Below are positions 15,386 to 23,730 of a DNA stretch of 64,000 bases, in pieces. The notes under the pieces were generated by a model. That model saw nothing but the letters and a program-made list of their open reading frames with translations, did no database searches and was not told the DNA's origin. The stretch is taken from NCBI GenBank assembly GCA_964392175.1, contig CAYMOJ010000002.1, positions 69,308 to 133,307 of the forward strand. The letters are read 5' to 3'. Positions within the stretch are counted from its first letter, which is position 1, and the number at the start of each line of letters is the position of its first letter. This DNA is from Firm-04 sp964392175. GTDB taxonomy: Bacteria; Bacillota; Clostridia; Oscillospirales; Ruminococcaceae. The translations under genes and the position numbers were made by a program.

Positions 15386-16729
15386 GTGTTCAAAACCATG
15401 GCTAACGCATGGAAGATTCCGGATATCCGTAAAAAGATCCTGTTCACACTGTTTATCATCGTGATTTTCCGCTTGGGAAGTGCAATTACCGTGCCGTTCC
15501 TTGATACATCTGTGGTTGTTTCGTGGATGGAGGAAAAGGCACAGGGCGGAAACTTTCTCGAGTATTTGAACATCCTTACAGGTGGCGCGCTTTCACAAGC
15601 GACCATCTTCTCCCTTGGTGTTACCCCCACAATTAACGCAAGTATCATTATTCAGCTGCTGACCTACGCATTGCCTCCGCTGGAACGTCTCCAGCAGGAG
15701 GGCGAGGAAGGCAGAAAGAAGCTCAATGTGATTTCTTCCATCGTGGCACTGGGGCTTGCGGTCTTTATGGCAGTTGCCTACTACCTTACATTGAAGAATA
15801 TCACTGGCGATGACGGAGGTTCCGCAGTGCTTTATACAAGCGGCTGGGAAGGCATCTTCGCGATGTTTGTCATTATCTGCTGCTTCGTTGCCGGTTCTTC
15901 GTTGATTATCTGGATGGGTAACCGCATCAATGAGCACGGCATCGGTAACGGTATCTCCATGATTCTCTTTGCCGGTATCGTTGCAAGACTGCCGGAAGAG
16001 GTTGGCAGATTGGCAGGTCTGGTCTACGATGACCCCAAGAACTACTTCACATTGGTGATGGTTTATGCGTTGATCTTTGTAGCAATGATCGTCGGTATCG
16101 TCATCATGAACGAGGCAGAACGCCGCATTCCGGTGCAGTACGCAAAACGAGTTGTTGGTAGAAAGCAGTATGGCGGGCAGTCTACGCATTTGCCCATCAA
16201 GGTATGTATGTCTGGCGTTATGCCGATCATCTTCGCGATGAGCTTTATGTCCCTGCCTTCCACGATCGCCATGATTCGCGAGCCGGTCAGTGCGATTACC
16301 GAGGATACCGGTCTGGGCGAGAAGATCTACTACTACTTCATCAACTTCTTCAATATGCAAAGCATCCCTTACGCGATTCTCTATTTCATTCTGATTATCG
16401 CATTCAACTTCTTCTATGTTTCAATGCAGTATAATCCGATTGAGATCGCAAACAATTTGCGTCAGTCGAATGGTGGAATTCCCGGTATTCGTCCCGGAAA
16501 GCCAACTTCTGACTACATCCAGAAGGTTCTCTCCAAGCTGACCTTGGTTGGTGCAGTGTATCTGGGTATCATTGCGATTTTCCCGATTATCTTCCTGCAA
16601 ATCACCAAGCTGAATATTTCGGCTATGAGTGGAACTTCCATTCTTATCGTGGTGAGTGTCGCCATTGAAACTGTCCGTACATTGGAATCCCAGATGATGA
16701 TGCGTCATCACAAGGGCTTCCTCGACTAA
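15386..16729 (+). CDS. secY: Protein translocase subunit SecY
   Basis: 447 residues with ten predicted membrane spans; SecY is the channel of the Sec translocon. Family marks are ITVPFLDTSVV (plug region), GVTPTINASIIIQLLTYALP, and the ribosome-binding loops ERRIPVQYAKRVVG and the segment around GIRPGKPTSDYI. The start is GTG 15386, coupled to the rplO stop, with AGCTGAGGTGATG as ribosome site. Its place after rplO is the standard spc-operon order. Confidence 0.96.
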   Translation: MFKTMANAWKIPDIRKKILFTLFIIVIFRLGSAITVPFLDTSVVVSWMEEKAQGGNFLEYLNILTGGALSQATIFSLGVTPTINASIIIQLLTYALPPLERLQQEGEEGRKKLNVISSIVALGLAVFMAVAYYLTLKNITGDDGGSAVLYTSGWEGIFAMFVIICCFVAGSSLIIWMGNRINEHGIGNGISMILFAGIVARLPEEVGRLAGLVYDDPKNYFTLVMVYALIFVAMIVGIVIMNEAERRIPVQYAKRVVGRKQYGGQSTHLPIKVCMSGVMPIIFAMSFMSLPSTIAMIREPVSAITEDTGLGEKIYYYFINFFNMQSIPYAILYFILIIAFNFFYVSMQYNPIEIANNLRQSNGGIPGIRPGKPTSDYIQKVLSKLTLVGAVYLGIIAIFPIIFLQITKLNISAMSGTSILIVVSVAIETVRTLESQMMMRHHKGFLD

Positions 16730-16745
16730 GCAATAGGAGGCAGCT

Positions 16746-17384
16746 ATGAATCTGATTCTTTTGGGCGCGCCCGGCGCAGGCAAGGGTACACAGGCAGAAG
16801 CGATCTCCGCAAAGCTTGGTATTCCGCAGATCTCTACCGGCAATATGCTCCGCGAAGCCGTCAAGAACGGTACCGCGCTGGGCTTGCAGGCGAAAGAGGC
16901 GATGGAAAGCGGCGCGTTGGTTTCTGATGAAATCGTCATCGGTATTCTGAAAGATCGTATCGCAGAGCCGGATGCCGCAAAGGGCTATATTCTGGACGGT
17001 TTTCCCCGTACGGTAGCGCAGGCTGAAGCACTGGATACCATGGGCGTGAACATCGATAAGGTGCTGGAGATTTCTGTTCCCGATGCGCGCATCTGTGCGA
17101 GAATGTCTGGTCGTCGTGTTTGCGAGGCTTGCGGTGCGTCTTATCACATGGAGTATAAGCCCACTGCTGTTGAGGGCGTTTGCGATAAGTGCGGCGCAAA
17201 GACCGTGCAGCGTCCGGATGATGCCCCTGAGACCGTACTTTCTCGTTTGGAGGTTTACCGCGAAAAGACTGCTCCATTGAAGGAGTTTTATGGAAAGACC
17301 GGTAAGCTGTTGACCGTTGAGGGCCAGGAGGAAGTCGCAGATACCACAAAGCTCGTGTTCGAGGCTTTGGGCATCAACGGCTGA
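16746..17384 (+). CDS. adk: Adenylate kinase
   Basis: 212 residues. Converts ATP and AMP to two ADP. P-loop GAPGAGKGTQ (7-16), AMP site ISTGNMLREA and DGFPRTVAQAE are present. The lid carries four Cys (CEACG...CDKCG), the zinc-binding form common in Gram-positive bacteria. Start ATG 16746 follows ATAGGAGGCAGCT. It sits between secY and map as in most Firmicutes. Confidence 0.97.
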   Translation: MNLILLGAPGAGKGTQAEAISAKLGIPQISTGNMLREAVKNGTALGLQAKEAMESGALVSDEIVIGILKDRIAEPDAAKGYILDGFPRTVAQAEALDTMGVNIDKVLEISVPDARICARMSGRRVCEACGASYHMEYKPTAVEGVCDKCGAKTVQRPDDAPETVLSRLEVYREKTAPLKEFYGKTGKLLTVEGQEEVADTTKLVFEALGING

Positions 17385-17402
17385 TGAAAGAGGGGAGTTT
17401 CG

Positions 17403-18152
17403 ATGGTCACAATCAAAAGTGCTTCCGATGTCGAGAAGATGCGCGAGGCCGGTAAGATTGCAGCGAATGCGTTGCAGGTTGTGGGTCAGAAGATCCGCCC
17501 CGGTATGACAACAAAGGATATTGACAAAATCATTTACCGCGAAATCACGGCACATGGCGCAAAGCCCAACTTTCTGGGATACGGCGGATTTCCCGCCAGC
17601 GCCTGTGTGTCGGTCAATAACGAGGTCATTCACGGTATTCCTTCCGGCAATCGGAGAATTACCGAGGGCGATATCGTCAGCGTTGATGTTGGTGCCTTCT
17701 ATAAAGGTTTTCACAGTGATACCTGCTACACATTTGCTGTTGGGGAGATTTCTTCCGAGGCAAAGGCACTGTTGCAGACCACTGAGGAGAGTCTTTATGA
17801 AGCAATCAAGGTTGCTCACATCGGTGCGCGGCTGGGCGATATTTCCCACACCGTGGAGGCACATTGCAGAGAACGAGGCTACGGCATCGTGAAGCAGTAC
17901 TGCGGACACGGAATCGGTCGAAATTTGCACGAGGAACCGGAAATCCCCAACTATGGCAAACCGGGTCACGGTATGCGCCTAGTGCAAGGAATGACCATCT
18001 GCATCGAACCGATGATCAACGCTGTTGGCGATGAGATCGTTCAGTTGCCCGATGGTTGGACCGTGGTCACCAAGAGTGGTTCCATCTCCGCTCACTTCGA
18101 GCATGAGGTGCTGATCACCGCAGACGGCCCCGTGATTTTGACGTTGCCTTGA
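17403..18152 (+). CDS. map: Methionine aminopeptidase, type I
   Basis: 249 residues. Removes the N-terminal Met from new proteins. The metal ligands are visible in VSVDVGAFYKGFHSDTCYTF (two Asp), GHGIGRNLHEEP (His), CIEPMINA (Glu) and HFEHEV (Glu). Start ATG 17403 follows AGAGGGGAGTTTCG. It is followed after 13 bases by a KOW-domain gene. Confidence 0.97.
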   Translation: MVTIKSASDVEKMREAGKIAANALQVVGQKIRPGMTTKDIDKIIYREITAHGAKPNFLGYGGFPASACVSVNNEVIHGIPSGNRRITEGDIVSVDVGAFYKGFHSDTCYTFAVGEISSEAKALLQTTEESLYEAIKVAHIGARLGDISHTVEAHCRERGYGIVKQYCGHGIGRNLHEEPEIPNYGKPGHGMRLVQGMTICIEPMINAVGDEIVQLPDGWTVVTKSGSISAHFEHEVLITADGPVILTLP

Positions 18153-18165
18153 CGGAGGAGCAGGC

Positions 18166-18489
18166 ATGGAGCAGAAATTGGCTTGTTCAGTCGGTACTGT
18201 GGTGCTGGCAAGGGCAGGTAGAGATGCCGGTCGCTTTTTCGTTGTGGTTTCTGCAAATGGCAGAGATCTGTACATTGCAGACGGGCAGCGTAGAAAGCTT
18301 GCACATCCGAAGCGGAAGAACTCCGTTCATGTGCAGAAAACAGATCGCGTTTTGATGCTGGAAGGCATGAATGACTGTCAGCTGCGGAAAGCACTGGCAC
18401 CCATGCAGCCCGCGAAAACGGATCGAACCAGATTGAACGACTCAGGTCGTAAGGAGGTCATCGACGATGTCGAAACAGGATGTCATTGA
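18166..18489 (+). CDS. KOW-domain RNA-binding protein (L14e/L27e-like)
   Basis: 107 residues. The N-terminal part (SVGTVVLARAGRDAGRFFVV) is a KOW/L14e-type fold found in small Firmicutes proteins encoded between map and infA. The Lys/Arg-rich middle (GQRRKLAHPKRKNSVHV) fits RNA binding. It is presumably ribosome-associated, but its role is not known. Start ATG 18166 follows ACGGAGGAGCAGGC. Its last 23 bases overlap the start of infA. Confidence 0.85.
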   Translation: MEQKLACSVGTVVLARAGRDAGRFFVVVSANGRDLYIADGQRRKLAHPKRKNSVHVQKTDRVLMLEGMNDCQLRKALAPMQPAKTDRTRLNDSGRKEVIDDVETGCH

Positions 18490-18685
18490 GGTAGAGGGTG
18501 TTGTCACCGAAGCATTGCCCAATGCGATGTTCAAAGTCGAGCTGAAGAACAATCATGTGATTCTGGCGCATATCTCCGGCAAGCTGAGAACGAATTATAT
18601 CCGCATCGTTCCCGGTGACCATGTTACCGTTGAGATGTCGCCCTATGATCTTACAAAGGGCAGAATCACATGGCGAGCGAAGTGA
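18467..18685 (+). CDS. infA: Translation initiation factor IF-1
   Basis: 72 residues, exact family length, one OB fold: MSKQDVIEVEGVVTEALPNA, then HISGKLRTNYIRIVPGDHV. IF-1 binds the 30S A site during initiation. The ATG at 18467 follows AAGGAGGTCATCGACG inside the end of the KOW-domain gene. Confidence 0.97.
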   Translation: MSKQDVIEVEGVVTEALPNAMFKVELKNNHVILAHISGKLRTNYIRIVPGDHVTVEMSPYDLTKGRITWRAK

Positions 18686-18718
18686 TTCGCACGCCAAAAT
18701 AACAAGGAGGTATTTTCA

Positions 18719-18832
18719 ATGAAAGTAAGACCTTCCGTTAAACCTATCTGCGAGAAATGCAAAGTCATCAAGCGTAAGGGTAAGATCATGATTATTTGTG
18801 AGAACCCGAAGCATAAGCAGCGTCAGGGCTAA
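18719..18832 (+). CDS. rpmJ: Ribosomal protein L36
   Basis: 37 residues, MKVRPSVKPICEKCKVIKRK to KHKQRQG. This is the zinc-binding L36 with CEKC, a third Cys in IICENPKH and the His ligand. Start ATG 18719 follows ACAAGGAGGTATTTTCA. It lies between infA and rpsM as usual. Confidence 0.96.
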   Translation: MKVRPSVKPICEKCKVIKRKGKIMIICENPKHKQRQG

Positions 18833-18863
18833 GCCTTGACCACATGGAGGTGTAATTAGGAAT

Positions 18864-19232
18864 ATGGCTAGAATCGCTGGTGTTGACCTGCCGAAGAACA
18901 AGCGTGTGGAGATCGGCTTGACTTATATCTTCGGTATTGGCCGGACGACGGCTACCCAGATCCTGAACGCGACCGGTATCAATCCCGATACAAGAGTGAA
19001 AGACTTGACCGAGACGGATGTCGCCGCGCTTCGTGAGTACATTGATAACAATTGCCTCGTGGAGGGCGACAAGCGCCGCCAGGTTGCGATGGATATCAAG
19101 CGTCTTGTGGATATCGGTTGCTATCGCGGTGTTCGTCACCGTAAGGGTCTGCCTGTCAGAGGACAGCGCACGAAAACCAATGCAAGAACCCGTAAGGGCC
19201 CGAAGAAGACCATCGCTAACAAGAAGAAGTAA
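18864..19232 (+). CDS. rpsM: Ribosomal protein S13
   Basis: 122 residues. S13 links the 30S head to the 50S and to P-site tRNA. Signatures are ARIAGVDLPKNKRVEIGLTY and the C-terminal RGLPVRGQRT-type stretch, here KGLPVRGQRTKTNARTRKG. Start ATG 18864 follows TGGAGGTGTAATTAGGAAT. It begins the alpha-operon part of the block. Confidence 0.97.
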   Translation: MARIAGVDLPKNKRVEIGLTYIFGIGRTTATQILNATGINPDTRVKDLTETDVAALREYIDNNCLVEGDKRRQVAMDIKRLVDIGCYRGVRHRKGLPVRGQRTKTNARTRKGPKKTIANKKK

Positions 19233-19246
19233 GGAGGGACTGTATC

Positions 19247-19648
19247 TTGGCACAGCAGAAGAAGAAAGTGACTACCATCAGACGTCGTAGAGAGCGCAAG
19301 AACATCGAAAACGGCGCGGTGCATATTCAGTCCACATTCAACAACACCATCGTGACCATCACCGATACGCAGGGTAACGCGATTTCCTGGGCAAGTGCCG
19401 GTGAGCTGGGCTTCCGTGGTTCCAAGAAGTCTACGCCCTTTGCTGCGCAGACCGCTGCCGAAACCGCCGCTCGCGCTGCTATGGAGCATGGTCTTAAGAC
19501 TGTTGAAGTATATGTCAATGGCCCCGGCTCTGGTCGTGAGGCTGCGATCCGTGCCCTGCAGACCGTGGGTCTGGACGTCCGCATGATCAAGGATGTCACA
19601 CCCATTCCGCATAACGGTTGCCGTCCTCCCAAGAGACGCCGCGTATAA
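19247..19648 (+). CDS. rpsK: Ribosomal protein S11
   Basis: 133 residues. S11 is on the 30S platform near the mRNA exit. Signatures are HIQSTFNNTIVTITDTQGN and DVTPIPHNGCRPPKRRRV at the C terminus. The start is TTG 19247 after AAGGAGGGACTGTATC. Confidence 0.97.
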   Translation: MAQQKKKVTTIRRRRERKNIENGAVHIQSTFNNTIVTITDTQGNAISWASAGELGFRGSKKSTPFAAQTAAETAARAAMEHGLKTVEVYVNGPGSGREAAIRALQTVGLDVRMIKDVTPIPHNGCRPPKRRRV

Positions 19649-19669
19649 TCACAGGAGGTGTGAGAGAAT

Positions 19670-20266
19670 ATGGCAGTAAATAAGGATCCGATCCTCAAAA
19701 GATGCAGATACCTGGGCATCAGCCCCATGGTAATGGGTATCGCAAAGGAATCTAACCGTAACCCCAAGGCGAACGCGCGCAAGAAGGTCTCTGAGTACGG
19801 CGCACAGCTGAAGGAGAAGCAGAAGCTGAAGTTTATCTATGGCATGATGGAGAAGCCCTTCCGTAAGTACTTCGTTTTGGCAAGCAAGATGGAGGGCAAG
19901 ACCGGTGATAACCTCATTACGCTGCTGGAATCCAGACTGGATAATGTGGTTTACCGTATGGGTCTGGCTTTGACCAGACGTGAAGCAAGACAGCTTACCT
20001 GCCACGGTCACTTCACCGTGAACGGCAAGAAAGTCGATATTCCTTCCTATCGTGTTTCCGTTGGCGATGTAATCGCATTGTGCGAGAAGAGCAGATCCAG
20101 CGCGAAATTCAAGGAAGTCGTTGAGCAGACCCAGGGCAGAACCATTCCGCTTTGGCTGACTGCTGACAAGGAGGCATTCTCTGCAACCGTAACAAGACTC
20201 GCTACCCCCGAGGATATCGATTACGAGACAGAGACCCACCTGATCGTTGAGTTGTACTCCAAGTGA
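19670..20266 (+). CDS. rpsD: Ribosomal protein S4
   Basis: 198 residues. S4 starts 30S assembly and in many bacteria represses its own operon. The S4 RNA-binding domain is RLDNVVYRMGLALTRREARQ followed by HFTVNGKKVDIPSYRV. The N-terminal part lacks the Cys4 zinc site of some S4 forms. Start ATG 19670 follows CAGGAGGTGTGAGAAT. A 71-base gap without clear structure follows before rpoA. Confidence 0.96.
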   Translation: MAVNKDPILKRCRYLGISPMVMGIAKESNRNPKANARKKVSEYGAQLKEKQKLKFIYGMMEKPFRKYFVLASKMEGKTGDNLITLLESRLDNVVYRMGLALTRREARQLTCHGHFTVNGKKVDIPSYRVSVGDVIALCEKSRSSAKFKEVVEQTQGRTIPLWLTADKEAFSATVTRLATPEDIDYETETHLIVELYSK

Positions 20267-20337
20267 TCTGTAGGATCCGCGAAGGGTACAGGCAAACACT
20301 ACAACAACACCATTGATTGCGATATAGGAGGGTAATC

Positions 20338-21294
20338 ATGCTGAAGATCGAGAAGCCCGAAATCGAGACCGTTGAGCTGAAATCCGATGGCAGATACGGA
20401 AAGTTTGTGCTTTCCCCGCTGGAGCGTGGCTATGGCATCACGCTGGGTAACAGCCTCAGACGCGTTCTGCTCTCCTCGCTGCCCGGTGTGGCAGTCAACG
20501 CCGTCAAAATCGAAGGCGTGCATCACGAGCTGACAACCGTTCCCGGTGTGAAGGAAGATGTGACTGAGATCATTCTCGCCATCAAGGGTCTGACCGCCAA
20601 GCTGAAGTGCGACGGCCCTAAGAACATCTACATTGACGCTGAGGGCGAGTGCGAAGTGACCGCCGGAGACATCACAGCAGATTCCGAAGTGGACATTCTC
20701 AACCCCGGTATGCACATTGCTACGCTCAGCAAGGGCGCCAAACTTGAGATGACCATCACCATCGACAGAGGCAGAGGCTATGTTTCTTCAGAGCGCAACA
20801 AGCAGCTTATGGAAAATATGCCCGTTGATGTGATCGCTGTGGATAGCATCTACACACCTGTTTTGAAGGTGAATTATAAGGTTGAGGACACTCGTCTCGG
20901 TCAGGTGACTGACTACGATAAGCTCACGATTGAGGTCTGGACTGACGGCACCATCTCCGCAAAGGAGGCTCTGTCCCAGGCGGCCAATCTCCTCAACGAG
21001 CATCTCCGACTCTTTGTGGAACTTTCCGAGGAGTCGGGCATGGAACCGGTTCTCATTGAGAAGAACGATGGCGGCAAGGAGAAGATCCTTGAGATGACCA
21101 TTGAGGAGCTTGACCTGTCGGTGCGTTCCTTCAACTGCTTGAAGCGCGCCGGCATCAACACCGTTGAAGATTTGATCAGCAAATCCGAGGACGAGATGAT
21201 GAAGGTCAGAAACCTCGGTAAGAAGTCCTTTGATGAGGTGAAGGAGAAGCTCAGATCTCTGGGCTTTGACCTCAGCTCTGATGACAATGACTAA
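20338..21294 (+). CDS. rpoA: RNA polymerase alpha subunit
   Basis: 318 residues. The N-terminal domain that dimerises and assembles beta and beta-prime contains RGYGITLGNSLRRVLLSSLP; the C-terminal domain (about 245-310) that binds UP elements and activators has LDLSVRSFNCLKRAGINTVE and VRNLGKKSFDEVKEKL. Start ATG 20338 follows ATAGGAGGGTAATC; an earlier in-frame start has no ribosome site. Confidence 0.97.
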   Translation: MLKIEKPEIETVELKSDGRYGKFVLSPLERGYGITLGNSLRRVLLSSLPGVAVNAVKIEGVHHELTTVPGVKEDVTEIILAIKGLTAKLKCDGPKNIYIDAEGECEVTAGDITADSEVDILNPGMHIATLSKGAKLEMTITIDRGRGYVSSERNKQLMENMPVDVIAVDSIYTPVLKVNYKVEDTRLGQVTDYDKLTIEVWTDGTISAKEALSQAANLLNEHLRLFVELSEESGMEPVLIEKNDGGKEKILEMTIEELDLSVRSFNCLKRAGINTVEDLISKSEDEMMKVRNLGKKSFDEVKEKLRSLGFDLSSDDND

Positions 21295-21348
21295 TCCCGT
21301 TTCGATGCCGCGTGCGGCAATCGAAGAATTACAAAGGAGTGAACAATA

Positions 21349-21711
21349 ATGGCGGGTTCCAGAAAGCTCGGCAGAACGTCCGATCACAGAAAGGCGATGC
21401 TCCGCGGTATGGTAACATATCTGCTGGAGAATGGCCAGATCGAAACCACTGTGACCAGAGCAAAGGAAGTTCGTGCAATGGCTGAAAAGATGATTACACT
21501 GGGCAAGGCTGTTCAGGGTAATGATGCCGCTGCCGATCTGCACTGCAAGCGTCAGGTATTTGCTTATGTCACCAAGGAGAGCGTCGCGAAGAAGCTCTTC
21601 GACGAGATCGCTCCTCGTTATGCAGAGCGCAACGGCGGTTACACCCGACTGGTGAAGGTCGGCCCTCGTCGTGGCGACGCTGCTGAGATGGCGATCATCC
21701 AGCTCGTTTGA
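21349..21711 (+). CDS. rplQ: Ribosomal protein L17
   Basis: 120 residues. L17 is at the tunnel exit side of the 50S. Signatures are RKLGRTSDHRKAMLRGMVTY and GGYTRLVKVGPRRGDAAEMA. Start ATG 21349 follows AAAGGAGTGAACAATA. It is the last gene of the ribosomal block and is followed by a strong terminator. Confidence 0.97.
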   Translation: MAGSRKLGRTSDHRKAMLRGMVTYLLENGQIETTVTRAKEVRAMAEKMITLGKAVQGNDAAADLHCKRQVFAYVTKESVAKKLFDEIAPRYAERNGGYTRLVKVGPRRGDAAEMAIIQLV

Positions 21712-21725
21712 TCGAGTAACAAGAA

Positions 21726-21759
21726 ACCGGCATCCGTTTTGGGATGCCGGTCTTTTTTT
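21726..21759 (+). terminator. Terminator of the ribosomal block
   Basis: ACCGGCATCC (21726-21735) pairs perfectly with GGATGCCGGT (21742-21751), followed by a seven-T run. Confidence 0.95.
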
Positions 21760-21823
21760 ATTTGCAATCGTGACGATCATGCGTGCATAGTGCTGCTGCC
21801 ATTGAAGAAAGCTTTGATGCGCA

Positions 21824-21856
21824 AAAGGCGCATCCGTAATATACGGAATGCGCCTT
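21824..21856 (-). terminator. Terminator-like hairpin after gdhA
   Basis: AAAGGCGCAT-CCGTA (21824-21838) pairs with TACGGAATGCGCCTTT (21842-21857) with one bulge. On the minus strand it ends in TTTTG, just beyond the gdhA stop. Confidence 0.7.
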
Positions 21857-21884
21857 TGTACTTTAACGATACGCTGTAATGAGA

Positions 21885-23240
21885 TCAGTAGCAAACGCCC
21901 TGCCACATCATAGCCTGTGCAACTTTCAAGAAGCCAGCAATGTTCGCACCTGCAACCAGATCGCCTTCCATGCCGTATTCCTTTGCTGCATCATAGGAAG
22001 CCTTGTAGATGTTCTGCATGATGGATTTCAGCTTTGCATCCACTTCCTCGGCAGTCCAGTTATAACGCATAGAGTTCTGGGACATTTCCAAACCGGAAAC
22101 TGCAACGCCACCTGCGTTTACAGCCTTGGAAGGAGCAACCACAACGCCGTGCTGCTTCAGGTAGTCAATTGCCTCGTTGGTAGTAGGCATATTGGCAACC
22201 TCAACATAGTACTTCACGCCGTTTGCAACGATCTTCTCAGCGTCCTCAATGCGAACCTCGTTTTGGGTAGCGCAGGGCATCAGGATATCTGCCTTGACAC
22301 CCCAAGGCTTTTCCTTCGGGAAGAAGGGCACACCAAACTTCTCGGCGTAGTCTTGTACTCTGTTGCGGCAAGATGCGCGCATTTCGAGCATGAAGTTGAA
22401 CTTCTCCTCAGTAGTGACGCCTTCTTCATCGTAGATGTAGCCATCGGGGCCAGAGAGGGTAACGACCTTACCGCCCAATTCGGCAACCTTCTTCGCGGTA
22501 CCCCATGCAACATTACCAAATGCAGAGATCGCAACGGTCTTGCCCTTGATGGTCTCGCCAAAGGTCTTGAGCATCTCAACGGTGTAGTAGACAGCACCGT
22601 AACCAGTTGCCTCAGGACGAATCAGAGAACCGCCGCAGGACATATCCTTACCGGTGAGAACGCCAGTAAACTCGTTGCGGAGTCTCTTGTATTGACCAAA
22701 CAGATAGCCGATCTCGCGCGCACCGACACCGATGTCACCAGCGGGAACATCAGTATTCGGGCCAATGTGCTTCACCAGCTCGGTCATAAAGCTCTGGCAG
22801 AAACGCATCACTTCGCCATCGGACTTGCCGGTGGGATCGAAATCCGCGCCACCCTTGCCACCGCCCATGGGCAGGGATGTAAGGCTATTCTTGAAGGTCT
22901 GCTCAAAGCCCAGGAATTTCATAACAGAGAGATTGACGGAGGGGTGCAGACGCAAGCCACCCTTGTACGGGCCGATTGCGGAATTGAACTGCACACGGTA
23001 GCCACGGTTTACCTGCACATCGCCATTGTCATCCACCCAAGAAACACGGAAAGAAATTGCGCGCTCAGGCTCGACCATGCGGTCAATGACGCGTGCCTTC
23101 ACGATGTCAGGACGACGCTCGACAACGGGAACCAGACTGGAGAGAACCTCGTAAACGGTTTGCTGGAACTCAGGCTCGCCGGGGTTGCGTTCACAAACTT
23201 TTTCGTAAACGCCCTGCAAATAAGCATTGTTTAAAGACAT
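21885..23240 (-). CDS. gdhA: NADP-type glutamate dehydrogenase
   Basis: 451 residues, the hexameric bacterial class. Interconverts glutamate with 2-oxoglutarate and ammonia; the main ammonia-assimilation enzyme in many gut anaerobes. Substrate motifs are PYKGGLRLHPSVN, the catalytic Lys in PMGGGKGGADFDP, and DVPAGDIGVGAREIGYL. NADP preference is inferred from length and class. The ATG at 23240 follows AAGGAGGATGTTATC; a longer frame upstream crosses the promoter and is rejected. It is transcribed convergent to the ribosomal block. Confidence 0.93.
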   Translation of the reverse strand: MSLNNAYLQGVYEKVCERNPGEPEFQQTVYEVLSSLVPVVERRPDIVKARVIDRMVEPERAISFRVSWVDDNGDVQVNRGYRVQFNSAIGPYKGGLRLHPSVNLSVMKFLGFEQTFKNSLTSLPMGGGKGGADFDPTGKSDGEVMRFCQSFMTELVKHIGPNTDVPAGDIGVGAREIGYLFGQYKRLRNEFTGVLTGKDMSCGGSLIRPEATGYGAVYYTVEMLKTFGETIKGKTVAISAFGNVAWGTAKKVAELGGKVVTLSGPDGYIYDEEGVTTEEKFNFMLEMRASCRNRVQDYAEKFGVPFFPKEKPWGVKADILMPCATQNEVRIEDAEKIVANGVKYYVEVANMPTTNEAIDYLKQHGVVVAPSKAVNAGGVAVSGLEMSQNSMRYNWTAEEVDAKLKSIMQNIYKASYDAAKEYGMEGDLVAGANIAGFLKVAQAMMWQGVCY

Positions 23241-23285
23241 GATAACATCCTCCTTGTATAGTTGCCGATATCTCGGTACGCTAAT

Positions 23286-23314
23286 ATTATACTGCATTTT
23301 AGCCATGATTGCAA
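23286..23314 (-). promoter_or_regulatory. Promoter of gdhA
   Basis: On the minus strand TTGCAA (23309-23314), 17 bases, TATAAT (23286-23291), about 45 bases before the gdhA start. Confidence 0.8.
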
Positions 23315-23340
23315 TAGTTTTCGCACAGAATTGTGACATT

Positions 23341-23633
23341 TTTTGAAAATCGAGGGATATTTCGGCAAATAACTGTCATTGTGTACAGTACAGATGTATC
23401 CTCATCAAGGACAGATTTGAAAAACTGTCCTTCATTCCATTTCCACTTGCAAATACGGGAAGATTTTTATCGTGCGGGCAACAAAATGTGACATATTATG
23501 CTCTAAGAACATGATACATCATAATTGTATTGCTACAAGAGCAATTTAGCACAAAAAACAGGTGCATTCTGATATGAAAAAAGTGACCTTCCTTTCCGGT
23601 ATTAGGAAAAGCGACGAAATCTGCTTTCGCCTA
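23341..23633. other. AT-rich divergent region between gdhA and phosphofructokinase
   Basis: No gene is supported in this ~290-base stretch between two divergent promoters. One hairpin is visible, AAGGACAG/CTGTCCTT (23407-23414 and 23425-23432) with a 10-base loop, without a T-run. It could be an operator for either gene. I see no riboswitch that I can name. Confidence 0.5.
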
Positions 23634-23662
23634 TTGACATTTTGCAACAAAAGGAGTATACT
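23634..23662 (+). promoter_or_regulatory. Promoter of phosphofructokinase gene
   Basis: TTGACA (23634-23639), 17 bases, TATACT (23657-23662); the leader is about 60 bases. Confidence 0.85.
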
Positions 23663-23730
23663 ATATCTTGTGATCAGATGACGCTTCAATGCGCTGATTT
23701 TTCAATATCCTGAGAGGAGCTACACGCCGC

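Noticed and set aside
21879..23234. 451-codon plus-strand frame opposite gdhA
   Set aside because: Exact antisense of a well-supported glutamate dehydrogenase gene; no ribosome site and no domain.
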